Part shown: piece by piece, positions 52,866 to 61,858 of the stretch
How the letters are laid out: each line of letters begins with the position of its first letter
Numbering within the stretch: position 1 is the stretch's first letter
Position numbers and translations under genes: made by a program
The notes under the pieces: generated by a model
Database searches by the model: none
Seen by the model: the letters and a program-made list of their open reading frames with translations, nothing else
Told to the model about the DNA's origin: nothing
Assembly (NCBI GenBank): GCA_977006965.1
Contig: OZ345362.1
Span: forward strand, 1,116,001 to 1,180,000
Source of the DNA: Phymatolithon calcareum
Taxonomy: Eukaryota; Rhodophyta; Florideophyceae; Hapalidiales
Length of the DNA stretch: 64,000 bases
Direction of reading: 5' to 3'

Positions 52866-54479
52866 TTGCGAAACTCGAAACTTTCTCCACTAGCGGTGAG
52901 GGTGTCGCACAGCGCGTCAAAGCGGAGTTCTTGGGAAGACATTGGGACGCATGAACCACCCGATTCTGATCGGGAACCCTGGCGAGTAACTCGGAAGAAA
53001 AGCATCTCGCAGCGAAAGAACGGATATTCGTCGGCGTCTCAAAAGGTATCAAAGAAAGGCAAATCTTTGAAAAAAAAGGACACAGCACGAAAAGCAGCCG
53101 GACCACGAAAGAAGTCGATGGAATCGAATCGGGACTCGCCAATTCTTACCCGCCTGCGATCCAGGAAGAATAGAAGAAGCGCCAGCCCAGTGAGCTCGAT
53201 CGAAGTGTCCGACTCGGAAAGTGACCGTGATCAATCTGAGGAGAGTTCAATTGAGGACCTCGAGGAACTACGCGAGCTCGCGCACTTCGCAAACGCGATT
53301 CGCAGGCAAGCGAACGAAACTGTTGCCCGAGCGAGAGGCGTACAGATTGAGGCGATGGATCAGGTACGAGAGGACACGGAACCAGAACCGGAAAACGACT
53401 GCGGCCCGCAGCCTCAAGCCGAAGTTCACGTGTCAGAAATGAAAGAACGTTTCCTGAAGATAAGAGAAAGAGTTCGGTGCAACAAACGTGAAGTCAAAGG
53501 TCAGCTCATTTTACATGGCACGGCGTCCGGCGATGGAATCTCAACTATTTGCAAGGCCTGCAACTCCAGTACCCAAGGTAGAGTTGTTGCACTGGAGATA
53601 GAAATTGCAGAGCTGGCAGTGACCCGCAACCCTACACAGGCGCAGGGAAGTGCGGATACCGATGCCATACTTAAGAAAATTGACACGATGATGAAAACTT
53701 TGACCGAAGTGTGCGAAAGGATGACACTCGTAGAAGCACAAGTGAGAACCATGCGCAGAAGTAATGAGTCTGAACATATTGACAAGGGTGTCACACCGCA
53801 GGAGACGCAACATCAAGACGTCTCGAGACGTGTTAACGTCTCACCGGCGGTACACGAAGTTTCTTCCCGCAACCCGTCCGGACAAGAAAACAATTTTGGA
53901 GGTAATGATATGCCTGATTTGCGAAAGAATACAGAGTGGATCCCACAGCCCGCACCTCTTTCGTATGCTGCATTCGCAGCGCTCAAGCGTCGGACACCGG
54001 CACATTTCGAAAGCCATATCAGCTCGAAAGTGATCAAATTTTCAATTGCCATCAGTGGAAATATAACGAAAGCCCGCCCCAGTGAGATAGTTCCGCTCTA
54101 CTTCACAGGAATGGAAAGAATGAACGAAGTGGAGCTATACAAGGAAATGATTCAAGTGCTGCCTGCAAGGGCGGTTCTAGGGATCTCGTTCATCGGAAAG
54201 TTCAGACTGGAAATCTTGACTAGTCAGCACTTTAGCGACAGAGTCATAGCGACAATGAAGGCATCTGGGCTAAGGCACGAGAAAGAGTACCATCTCTTCA
54301 AAGATTCGGTATCCAAAAGGACAGTTCTTTCAAAACGAGATCGCGTAATGAAGAATTTATGGGCTATAAAGAAGAGAATGAAGAAATGTGCTGGATATAC
54401 TGGAGACTTTCAGACACGAAAGTGGTACAGGAAAAACCAGAAGAGGGCAGAAGATGAGATAGAGCCCTTGAGAAAGTGA
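52866..54479 (+). CDS. LINE-A ORF1 (basic, coiled-coil RNA-binding-type protein)
   Basis: The frame is open for 538 codons. There is no ATG until 53118 (MESNRDSPILTRL), so the start is either that Met (454 residues) or a non-AUG codon upstream. The N-terminal part is strongly basic (KKGKSLKKKD). The middle is acidic with heptads (SEESSIEDLEELRELAHFA). The C-terminal third contains YAAFAALKRRTPAHFES, LYFTGMERMNEVELYKEM and DRVMKNLWAIKKRMKK, resembling an RRM-like ORF1 nucleic-acid-binding region. There is no CCHC knuckle. The stop TGA at 54477-54479 overlaps the next frame by four bases. Confidence 0.8.
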   Translation: MRNSKLSPLAVRVSHSASKRSSWEDIGTHEPPDSDREPWRVTRKKSISQRKNGYSSASQKVSKKGKSLKKKDTARKAAGPRKKSMESNRDSPILTRLRSRKNRRSASPVSSIEVSDSESDRDQSEESSIEDLEELRELAHFANAIRRQANETVARARGVQIEAMDQVREDTEPEPENDCGPQPQAEVHVSEMKERFLKIRERVRCNKREVKGQLILHGTASGDGISTICKACNSSTQGRVVALEIEIAELAVTRNPTQAQGSADTDAILKKIDTMMKTLTEVCERMTLVEAQVRTMRRSNESEHIDKGVTPQETQHQDVSRRVNVSPAVHEVSSRNPSGQENNFGGNDMPDLRKNTEWIPQPAPLSYAAFAALKRRTPAHFESHISSKVIKFSIAISGNITKARPSEIVPLYFTGMERMNEVELYKEMIQVLPARAVLGISFIGKFRLEILTSQHFSDRVIATMKASGLRHEKEYHLFKDSVSKRTVLSKRDRVMKNLWAIKKRMKKCAGYTGDFQTRKWYRKNQKRAEDEIEPLRK

Positions 54480-54853
54480 ATCCGAACGTGAATCCGGTGG
54501 GTACCCACAGGCATTCTGATAGCGAAGTTAGAAGTATGTCCGCGTGCAATGAGAGCGCAGAGTTTTCGAAAGACCCCACAGAAGACATCGAACCACATCT
54601 GGCTTCGATGGCCATCGAAAGAGATGGAACTCTGATGGGTAGCCACGGGAATAGAGCAAGGGAAGATCTTGAACATTCCAACCATAATGCCGAATTGCAA
54701 GTGAAAAACCTGGACCCAGAAAGGAGCGTGATGAGTGAATCAACACCTAAGGCAAGCTTGAATGAAAATGAGGTACCCAACCTTGAAGATATTTCCAACC
54801 CGATACCCACACCAGCATCGCACAGGGACGCTGAAGGAATCGAGATGTCATGA
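54476..54853 (+). CDS. LINE-A middle ORF (125 codons), stop-start coupled to ORF2
   Basis: A frame in the -1 register relative to ORF1, beginning at GTG 54476 and overlapping the ORF1 stop. It encodes an acidic, Ser/Asn/Glu-rich, probably disordered peptide. Its TGA (54851-54853) overlaps the ORF2 ATG (54850-54852) as ATGA. Either ORF1 continues into it by a -1 shift (or a one-base deletion in this copy), or it is separate. The ATGA overlap resembles the stop-start coupling shown for the LINE SART1. Confidence 0.6.
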   Translation: MNPNVNPVGTHRHSDSEVRSMSACNESAEFSKDPTEDIEPHLASMAIERDGTLMGSHGNRAREDLEHSNHNAELQVKNLDPERSVMSESTPKASLNENEVPNLEDISNPIPTPASHRDAEGIEMS

Positions 54854-57800
54854 TTTTTGGAAATAGAATATTATTTTCCACATTCAACGTGGGCGGCTCA
54901 GCGGAGACGCCCACGATGGTCGACCAATTAATGGAAAAATTCCATATGCAAGTGCTTGGACTGACGGAGACGTTTCAGAAAGAAGACACGGCGATCAGGG
55001 TGAATTACGACCAAATTTGCGCAACCCGCCCTCAGGGGCCTGGGGAACGACCAAGAGGTGGAGTTGCTTTACTGACTAAGCCCGGAACTCCGACAAGAAT
55101 TCTTGGGAAAATGGCTACACGAATGTTCCAGGTGGTAATTGCTAATGTAATGGACATTGCCGTCGCTGTTGTGTACATCTTCCCGCTTGCTAGCCACAAG
55201 GAATATGACGAATGTCTCAAATTCATTCACCAACACTGCAGAGGGAAGTCAATAGTGATGGGCGACTTTAATGCAAGACATAGGCACTGGGACCGTGTGG
55301 GTAACTGGCGAGGAAACAAGGTTGTCTCTTGGGCTGCAAAGTTCAACTGGAGAGTAAGGACTGCAACAAGTCCTACTTTTGTCTCAAGACAGGGGAAGAG
55401 CAACATTGATATTTTCATGACAAAATGTTCAGAAGCAGAGGTACCTGAAGTGGTCAACGGAATGTGGGAAGGCGTCACCGAACACATTCCGGTGGCAACG
55501 AGAGTCATCAACAACAGGATTGTTCCTGGGAAAAGACAGACAGTTGCTTCTAAGTCCGCCAGGCGAAGCGTAGCAAAAGCAGCCAAGGCAAAAGAAGAAA
55601 TGTCCAAGTGGGCGCCGATGATGCTGGAGCAACTGCAAGCCTGCAATCGCAAACAAGACTTGGAAAAATGGTACGAAAGGTTTTCGAAGAATCTTATACA
55701 GCCATGGACGTCCTCTAGGCCCAGGCCGTCAAGATTCAAGTCCTTTTGGAACAATGAGCTCGACAAACTAGCCAAGAAGCGAACTCGATTGTACAAGATT
55801 TACAAAAGAACCGAGCTTGAAAAGGACCGGCTTGCCCTCCGAGAAATTAAGACACAAATCCAAAAGAAATTAAGAAAAGCGAAACGTGAGCAGTTTGAAA
55901 GATACCTTGATGGAGTGGAAGAACTGGGTCCCACTGAGGCAGCCAACGTTGCAAGCAAAATTATGAAGTCAAAAACAAGAAGAAAAGGGTCGAACAAGGC
56001 AATCGGAGCTCCAGTACACCCAAGCAAATTCTCTGCGTATATTTCTAATGTGTGCAAGGCTGAAAATGACTGGAATGTGCCACTAAAGGCTTTTACAGTC
56101 AACAGGGCAATGAGGCGGCACATTACTAGGGCATTCAACAGAGCACCAAAAGGGAAGGCGGTCGGCCCTGACGGAGTGGCAGTTGAAATGATGCATGCGA
56201 ATAAGGAAGCCGGATTGAGTATATTGATAGCCTTATGGGAGACATGTGGAAGGCTCAAATGTCTTCCGCGAGCGTGGCGTCAAGCTACTCTGATCCCTCT
56301 GTACAACAAAGGTCCACCCCATGTTGCAGCGAACTACAGACCTATATCGCTATTAAGCCAAGCCAGGAAAATCATCGATTCCGCACTCGACTTATACATA
56401 AGGGAACACTACCGTTTCAACAGTGCCCAGCTAGGTTTCCGAAAAGACAAGAGCACATATATTGCGATACTCCGTGCAAAATGTGCCATGAAAGATGGGC
56501 ATCCTTTTGTCGCGGTTCTTGACCTCTCTGCAGCATATGACAGGGTGCCGCGAGACATCCTCATGAAAAGACTCGAGCAGAAGCTACCCGACGAAATAAC
56601 AAGGATGGTGGCATATCTTCTGAAACCCTCGTGGGTTACGTCAGCAGGCGATGATACACGAACATGGTGCATTATCGATCGAGGAGTACCTCAAGGGTCC
56701 CCACTGAGCCCGTGCCTGTACAATATCTTCATGGATACATTCGCGGAAGCGGTCTCCAACGTCCCCAGCGACGTCTCTGAAAATCCAGCGCAACTGTTCG
56801 CTGACGATGTCCAGCTGCAATCAAAGGATGGAGAAGGAATGCAGAAGCTACTTGATATAGCGACTACCTTGGCGAAGGAAAATGGTATGACCTGGAACAC
56901 AAAGCCAGGAAAGAGCGAGATCCTTAAATACAAGGGACTCAGGAAACACACCTTCCACATTGCGGGTCGAGTTCTTCATCAAGCTTGGAGGCTCTCGTAT
57001 CTCGGTATAAGCATGAACCACAAAGGCGTAACAGACGACATGGCGTTATCAAGAGTACGAAATGCAGTGGGGTGCATACACAAACTGCGGGATATTGGAG
57101 TCAATGTTCGAGGCTTTCAGCCTGTGACATGCATTAGAATCTTCAAGTCGCTTATTTTGCCAAAGTGGGAGTACGCACTCCACGTCACGCCTCTGACAAA
57201 GCGATTACAATCAGCAATCGAATCTGCAGAAGGTTTATTCTTCAAGTATGTTTTTGGGACATATGCCCTGCACCGCCATGGAAGAATGCGAGTTCTGTGC
57301 CGACTAGAACCACCTGCCATGAGTAGAAGACACCAAGCAGAAAGGTTCTCTGCGAGCCTAGTGAAACAGAAGAAGCGCCTCGACGAAGCAGATGGGTATT
57401 CTGGGAGAGATGAAGACATTAAGGAGGCAATCAAGGACATAGAGTGCCTCAAGAAATATGAAGATCTGCAGCAAGCTCTCGACAAAGCCAAGGAGGGCTC
57501 AGTCTCAAAGAAAGGGCGACGAAAAGAAAGAATTGAGTTATGGGCAGAGGAAGAAGAGGGAAGATCGCTCGAGATACCAACTGATTCGAACAATCTACCG
57601 ATGGTTCTCCGCGTAAGAGAAAGATCTACACGGTTGCGATGCCTACGGCTGATATTCAATAGAGCACCTCTTTGGAGAAAATCAGTACTTGGTGCATACT
57701 TTGGTGTCATAGCCGTGATTGAGCTGGTCGCGCTCCAACGCATTCTATCTTCATCCAAGATTAGTCCTGAAATTGAATATGAATGTAAGCGACTCACTGG

Positions 57801-57858
57801 AGCACTTGTTGGGAGAGAAATACGAATCAAGGATGTACTGAACAGTCAAAATACGTGA
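54850..57858 (+). CDS. LINE-A ORF2: AP-like endonuclease and reverse transcriptase (1002 aa)
   Basis: ATG at 54850 within an ATGA overlap. Endonuclease: STFNVGG (~10), LGLTET (~36), GDFNARH (~138), SNIDIF (~184) and TEHIPV (~210), where most relatives have SDH. RT: KAVGPDGVAVEMM (~436), DLSAAYDRVP (~557), GVPQGSPLSPCLYN (~612), FADDVQL (~650) and a long C-terminal region ending in ECKRLTGALVGREIRI. No RNase H or CCHC finger is visible. The endonuclease/RT order and motifs place it with the Jockey/I/R1-like LINEs. It nicks target DNA and reverse transcribes its own RNA. It is intact as read. Confidence 0.95.
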   Translation: MIFGNRILFSTFNVGGSAETPTMVDQLMEKFHMQVLGLTETFQKEDTAIRVNYDQICATRPQGPGERPRGGVALLTKPGTPTRILGKMATRMFQVVIANVMDIAVAVVYIFPLASHKEYDECLKFIHQHCRGKSIVMGDFNARHRHWDRVGNWRGNKVVSWAAKFNWRVRTATSPTFVSRQGKSNIDIFMTKCSEAEVPEVVNGMWEGVTEHIPVATRVINNRIVPGKRQTVASKSARRSVAKAAKAKEEMSKWAPMMLEQLQACNRKQDLEKWYERFSKNLIQPWTSSRPRPSRFKSFWNNELDKLAKKRTRLYKIYKRTELEKDRLALREIKTQIQKKLRKAKREQFERYLDGVEELGPTEAANVASKIMKSKTRRKGSNKAIGAPVHPSKFSAYISNVCKAENDWNVPLKAFTVNRAMRRHITRAFNRAPKGKAVGPDGVAVEMMHANKEAGLSILIALWETCGRLKCLPRAWRQATLIPLYNKGPPHVAANYRPISLLSQARKIIDSALDLYIREHYRFNSAQLGFRKDKSTYIAILRAKCAMKDGHPFVAVLDLSAAYDRVPRDILMKRLEQKLPDEITRMVAYLLKPSWVTSAGDDTRTWCIIDRGVPQGSPLSPCLYNIFMDTFAEAVSNVPSDVSENPAQLFADDVQLQSKDGEGMQKLLDIATTLAKENGMTWNTKPGKSEILKYKGLRKHTFHIAGRVLHQAWRLSYLGISMNHKGVTDDMALSRVRNAVGCIHKLRDIGVNVRGFQPVTCIRIFKSLILPKWEYALHVTPLTKRLQSAIESAEGLFFKYVFGTYALHRHGRMRVLCRLEPPAMSRRHQAERFSASLVKQKKRLDEADGYSGRDEDIKEAIKDIECLKKYEDLQQALDKAKEGSVSKKGRRKERIELWAEEEEGRSLEIPTDSNNLPMVLRVRERSTRLRCLRLIFNRAPLWRKSVLGAYFGVIAVIELVALQRILSSSKISPEIEYECKRLTGALVGREIRIKDVLNSQNT

Positions 57859-57939
57859 GCCTAGAAAATCGTGCGAAAGCGGCCCTGTTACTCTTCAAGA
57901 GAGGCCTTGGGAGCTTTTAAAATAAATCAACACATATCC
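57859..57939 (+). other. LINE-A 3' UTR and conserved terminus
   Basis: About 80 nt: GCCCTGTTACTC, TTGGGAGCTTTTAAAATAAA and a terminal ACACATATCC. The three other LINE-A ends in the window (7664, 16336 and 32446) share GGGAGC...AAATC-like DNA and end in ATATCC or ATACC. The conserved end is the likely template recognised by the RT. Confidence 0.75.
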
Positions 57940-59522
57940 CATCTAACTCCATGGACAGAAAACATTGTGAAGGCCGCCAAGGAAGTTGAGCAAAAGTTCT
58001 TCACCCAAGTGTTTGGCCCTCTCTCTAGAGGTAGGTCAGATAGACTCCGACTTCTGTGCCGAATCCAAGCCCCCAATCAAAGACGGGATATCCTTGTCTT
58101 CAAGATGCTGAGGAGAACAAAGGAAAAGAAAAGATGTACCTACAAAAGCCGCTTGAGAGCAGAAACAGCCAAGAGCTCCAGTCTACCAGGAACGACATTG
58201 TCGCTATGGAAAACAGGGTAACGTTTGTGGAAGCAACGAAGCACATTCAAGCAAAACAGTCGGCCGAAATGCTTAGATTAAAATTCCTTACAATGGAAGG
58301 AGATCGTCTCGAATTGAAGAGGAAGAGGAGAATCCCGTATGACAAGACGAGCGAGCTACCAGCAATCTTCAAACTCCCGAAGGTGGAGCACAGGCAATTA
58401 GCACTTCAGTACATCTCCGGAAGGTTTCTGCAGGTGTCGACAACAAGCACGGTGAAAAAATTTGGAAACCGAGTTCGACAGCATATGGTAACGCTGGAAA
58501 GCAATCTGTGAGGATATGAACTGAAAGGAGACAAACGACTGGACACTGAGAAAGGACTTAACGAGCTCTTGCTATTGAGCAAGACCATCATCGAGTGCAT
58601 GGAAAACGAAGAAGGACTGCTCTGAATCAAGAACGAGAAGTTCTGTAGATTTCCCGCAGGACACGAAGCCTATTAGCGGGAACACCAGCCGCGAACGCAC
58701 AAGAACACCACACAGGAGGTAGGACGATCTAGTTTCCAAACTTGCCCCACCGCCTATGGCAGACGGTAGGTTTCAACGGTCTACACACTGGAAGGTAGCA
58801 ATTGAGGAAGCCTTGCCAGTATATTCGTAAGATTGTGAGACTTTTAAATAAAGTTCAATTGAAAAAACCCTGAATTCCAGTCCGGAATTGTGAAAATTAT
58901 GGAGACACGCGTTTCTGCCATGTCAGCAGCAGAGCTATCTGCTTCCGAGAAATTGAAGAAGGTTGTCTGTGCTGTGAGTTTGACTGTTGATGACAGTTCA
59001 CTATCGCTAGCCGAGCGCGCATTGAAAGGTCGCAAGAGCGTTATTTCCTCTGATTCTGAGTACATAGACTTGCGATTCATTGTACCAACGTCGATCATGT
59101 GCGAGAGGTTTTTTTCTATCGCTGGTTACGCATTGGATGACAGGAGGAGAAGCGTTATTCCTGCAAACTTCGAGAGGCAGATGTTCCTTCATGCTAACTC
59201 GGGTGCGTGGGGAATCGAAGATGTCAATGCCATCGTGACAGAAAGTAGCTAGAGGGATCCAATAATTGGGAATAACCAGTTATTTATTCCTCACTGAACT
59301 TGATTACAATAATTTATTGCTTCTGCGTTCAAGAATAAATTATTTATTCTCGACACTGCGCCGGAAAAGAATAAATATAAATAAATAATTCCAATGCTTT
59401 GGATCAAGATGATGCCTTCGAAAATTGTGGAGAAGAAAATCTATCCACTTGATCGGCATTGATAATTGAAAAAATTTCCGAAACTTTTGCCGAAGAGCAT
59501 AAGTGTGTTATTGAGTTGCTTT

Positions 59523-59646
59523 TATTGACACAGAAGAGCAATTTTTAGGATTAGTGACACTTAGCGATCGTTTCTCTTATTAGTGACACTGAAGTGCTGT
59601 TATTCATATTAGTGGCACTGACGTCTGTTTTTCAAATTAGTGACAG
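59523..59646 (-). repeat. Iteron-like array R (ATTAGTGACACTGA, five copies, inverted)
   Basis: TATTGACACAGA, then TTAGTGACAC at 59551 and 59580, TTAGTGGCAC at 59609 and TTAGTGACAG at 59637, a 28-29 bp period. The orientation is opposite to arrays L and M. It lies about 120 bp right of the hAT1 right end, so hAT1 sits between an inverted pair of arrays. Confidence 0.8.
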
Positions 59647-59699
59647 GGAAAATATTTAGCCTTGTAATTTCCCCCCGATCTTGTTTGTTATAGTCTGAC

Positions 59700-61160
59700 A
59701 TTATCTAGCCAATGGCTGACCTGGTGCCGAGGCTGTCTCGAAAAGTGAAAGTACTGACATTTCATGATGGCGTCGGCACGCGCAGAATACAGCGTTTGCC
59801 AACGCCACTTGGAAAAGTATTGACAGTTCATATATTTTCCACCATGGATCATCTTGCTGCGCGCGCTGACCGTGCGGACGAATATGCTCTCAAATTGCTG
59901 GTGCTTGCCTTTTGGCAAGAGGCAAAGTTGCCACTTGCGTCTGCAGACGCGTTGGTAGCTTCTATTTAAAAATCTGTATTTCTTGTTGTTGTTGTACTTG
60001 CTTTCGAATCTCTGCAAATGCGTTCGTAACTTTAAACTCTCACTCCTTCTTCTTGCTTTCGATTCCACTTCATTTTCCCAGACCACCAGAATGGCGAATC
60101 GATGACGATTTCCTTCGTCTCCGAAAAATTCCTTCATCTGAACTCATGCACAAATTGCACCGGATTCTCACCTTGCTGCAGTCCAGCCGTATCGGCTTTC
60201 AATACGCCCTGACCTAAGCTTAAAAAAATCACTCAGCCTACTACTGAGCGATGTCATATTCGTGTACTTGCAACGTCAAGATTTTTTCTTTCACCGCACG
60301 CTTCGAGTTTCTTGTCACTGCCTCCCGGAGTCTGGAATGGTCGTGTCCAAAATTGGCCGCGCATCTGTACCGTGATTCATTGCCGCAGCGCTGACTCGCA
60401 GCACGGCCTGATCGAGATACCACGGCAGACCATTTTTTTGATCCAGAGAGATAGAGCGAAACACAACGAAGGCGACACGCTCAATTCAGATGCAAGCGAT
60501 ATCGTCGACTGAAACTTCTTTCGCAAGTATCTGGTAAAAAAGTCGTCCTTTGCGGTTCGCCCATTCTTGTTTTCATGTACTTGAGCGATAATGTCTAAAG
60601 CATGATGATAAACATTGTCAAAATCTAGCGTTCGGAGGGCATCCAGAAACCCACTTGAGTCTAAAACTCGCATTTGTGAACTGTGCGTGGAAGTCAGCAC
60701 CCAATACACGAGTCGGCCCGAGCATAGAACCTTTACTTCCGCTGTGCGCCTGGTCACCGGAAGGCTGTTTTGTAGGACGTCTGCAACAATTTGCCAACAT
60801 TTAGGCTGGAAGAAGAAAGGTAGATTATTATTTAAAAGTTACCAACGCATATCCTGACGCTTGGGGAAACTTTCCTACTGCCAAAAGGATTTGACTGGAT
60901 TCTGTCTAAAGAAGAGTTTCTTTTTTTGTTGGTGTAACACGATTCAGTGTGGGATATCCGGAAACGGAATTAAGGTTCGGGGAACCGAGCAGAGTGTGTT
61001 CAACTGCCTCTAGCTCGAACTCACGGTCATGGAGCTCGATATCTCTTAAGTGAGTGATAAGAAACCCTCTACGGTGTTGCTATTATGCGCCGCATACTGC
61101 GCTGTTGAGAGCGACAGTGTTTAGCTCCAATGTGATGTCCTCAGCATGGGATGTGTTGAA
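59700..61160 (-). repeat. EF-hand repeat unit, minus-strand copy
   Basis: Colinear in reverse with 39030-40820, including the EF-hand frame, the GACATCGCTCAG hairpin region, the multi-copy hairpin motif (59923-59961 and 60837-60875) and the upstream CATGCTGAGGACATC block at about 61135-61150. Diverged but alignable over about 1.4 kb. Confidence 0.6.
60377..60757 (-). pseudogene. Decayed EF-hand family gene, minus strand
   Basis: The minus strand reads LTSTHSSQMRVLDSSGFLDA, then DFDNVYHHALDIIAQVHENK and NGRTAKDDFFTRYLRKK, very close to the 39.7 kb copy and homologous to the EF-hand pair of the intact gene at 43462. The upstream coding half is in other frames (60618-60800). It is inactive. Confidence 0.6.
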
Positions 61161-61434
61161 GACTCCGATCCATGTGTTGAACAGTGCGAAGTGCTGCAAT
61201 GCTCGTGGGGTAGATGCGCAAAGCTCGCAAGGCAGATGCGATCGTCGTTGCGCAAATGTAAGTGAGCTTCCAGTACCGAATCTGGAGGCTAGAAAAGCGA
61301 CATGATCTGTGCGCGTTTTACGAATGTGGCCTCTTGAGCTGGTAGCACGGAGATCAAGCAGGCTTCAAACGTACTAAATGAAGAAAAAGCAGCGAAGGAC
61401 ACTGTAGAAGAATAAGTGGGAGTTTTTATTTAAA

Positions 61435-61474
61435 GGTTACCAACGCATCTGCAGACGCTTTGGGCAACTTTCCA
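61435..61474 (+). repeat. Multi-copy hairpin motif
   Basis: AGGTTACCAACGCATCTGCA followed by GACGCTTTGGGCAACTTTCC. The arms GGTTACC and GGCAACTT with the inner GCATCTGCAGACGC can fold into a stem with a TCTGCAGA core. It is preceded by an AT-rich TTTTTATTTAAA. Confidence 0.75.
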
Positions 61475-61858
61475 AAGGCCATACGGCCACGGGCAGCGAA
61501 GGGCACTGCAGCAGAGGGGAAAATAGATTTTTTTAAAAAGACCTCGATGTGCATTTCGTTCAATGCAACGCGATATCTTTCAAGCGTCGCCTCGAATTCT
61601 CACACTTGCCTCGAACGATGCGCATTTACCGAACTGATATCGCCAACCCGTGCCTCCTCGTCACTGTCTGCATCGGTTTGGCGAAATGATTAACTTGTGA
61701 ACTCCGCGTTCTTCGCCTTTTCTTTCTTTATTGCGGAAAGATCGCTAACGCAAAAGGTAAGTATCTGCAACTGTTTGAAACAACTTTTCACTCTTTTAGC
61801 AACTGTTTAATTGTTTATTTGAAAGCCCTCATTAATACTCCTAAGACTGTACGGGAGC

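Larger units (their letters stand above)
52789..57952 (+). mobile_element. LINE-A: full-length non-LTR retrotransposon
   Basis: The body is 52802-57939 (5138 bp). CATCTAACTCCAT at 52789-52801 and 57940-57952 is a perfect 13-bp duplication, and removing the element restores the LINE-B reading frame through HLTPWTEN. It encodes ORF1, a middle ORF and ORF2 with AP-type endonuclease and reverse transcriptase. The 3' end is TTTTAAAATAAATC then ACATATCC without a poly(A) tail, as in the other copies. All frames are long and open, so it is a candidate active element. Confidence 0.95.
52642..58877 (+). mobile_element. LINE-B: 5'-truncated LINE inserted in hAT1, itself split by LINE-A
   Basis: The LINE-B body is 52653-52801 plus 57953-58866. 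ACCCTGAATTC at 52642-52652 and 58867-58877 is the 11-bp duplication within the hAT reading frame. The left part encodes MQRLEKARSAVYELRTLGIF and QPRWEYAMHLTP. The right part continues with WTENIVKAAKEVEQKFFTQVF and RLRLLCRIQAPNQRR, colinear with the C-terminal region of LINE RTs. It ends with AATAAAGTTCAATTGAAAAA. It was 5'-truncated on arrival (about 1.06 kb). The minus-strand remnant at 62.2-62.9 kb is another copy. Confidence 0.9.
51588..59252 (+). pseudogene. hAT1 transposase, interrupted by stops and a LINE insertion
   Basis: BED-like finger: TCKCGMRRKVYRRGYTNFVS with HVQSEH (about 51573-51645). In-frame stops end the frame at 51819-51821 and at 52473-52475. Catalytic region (51846-52475): FDGWTADDTHYV (first Asp), IIGDNCSTTKLLAD (second Asp), SHRFNLAMKD and RWSS. 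The frame continues through EEFPQLSVRLGP to HPEF at 52651, where LINE-B interrupts. It resumes at 58874 with ESGIVKIMETRVSA. The C-terminal dimerisation segment PTSIMCERFFSIAGYALDDR with a final AW ends at 59252. Two stops in the same frame plus the insertion make it inactive. Confidence 0.9.
51088..59409 (+). mobile_element. hAT1: hAT transposon with 8-bp TSDs, carrying nested LINEs
   Basis: The element is 51096-59401 with termini CAAAGCATTGGAA and TTCCAATGCTTTG. It is flanked by GATCAAGA at 51088-51095 and 59402-59409. AT-rich subterminal regions (AATAAATTATT types) lie inside both ends. Its transposase is interrupted by LINE-B, itself interrupted by LINE-A. Subtracting the LINEs leaves about 2.1 kb. 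hAT2 at 21.2-31.2 kb is a deleted relative, in the opposite orientation. Confidence 0.95.

Noticed and set aside
57117-57830. 237-codon minus-strand frame inside LINE-A
   Set aside because: It is the antisense of the highly conserved ORF2 C-terminal region; similar antisense frames appear in every copy of this region.
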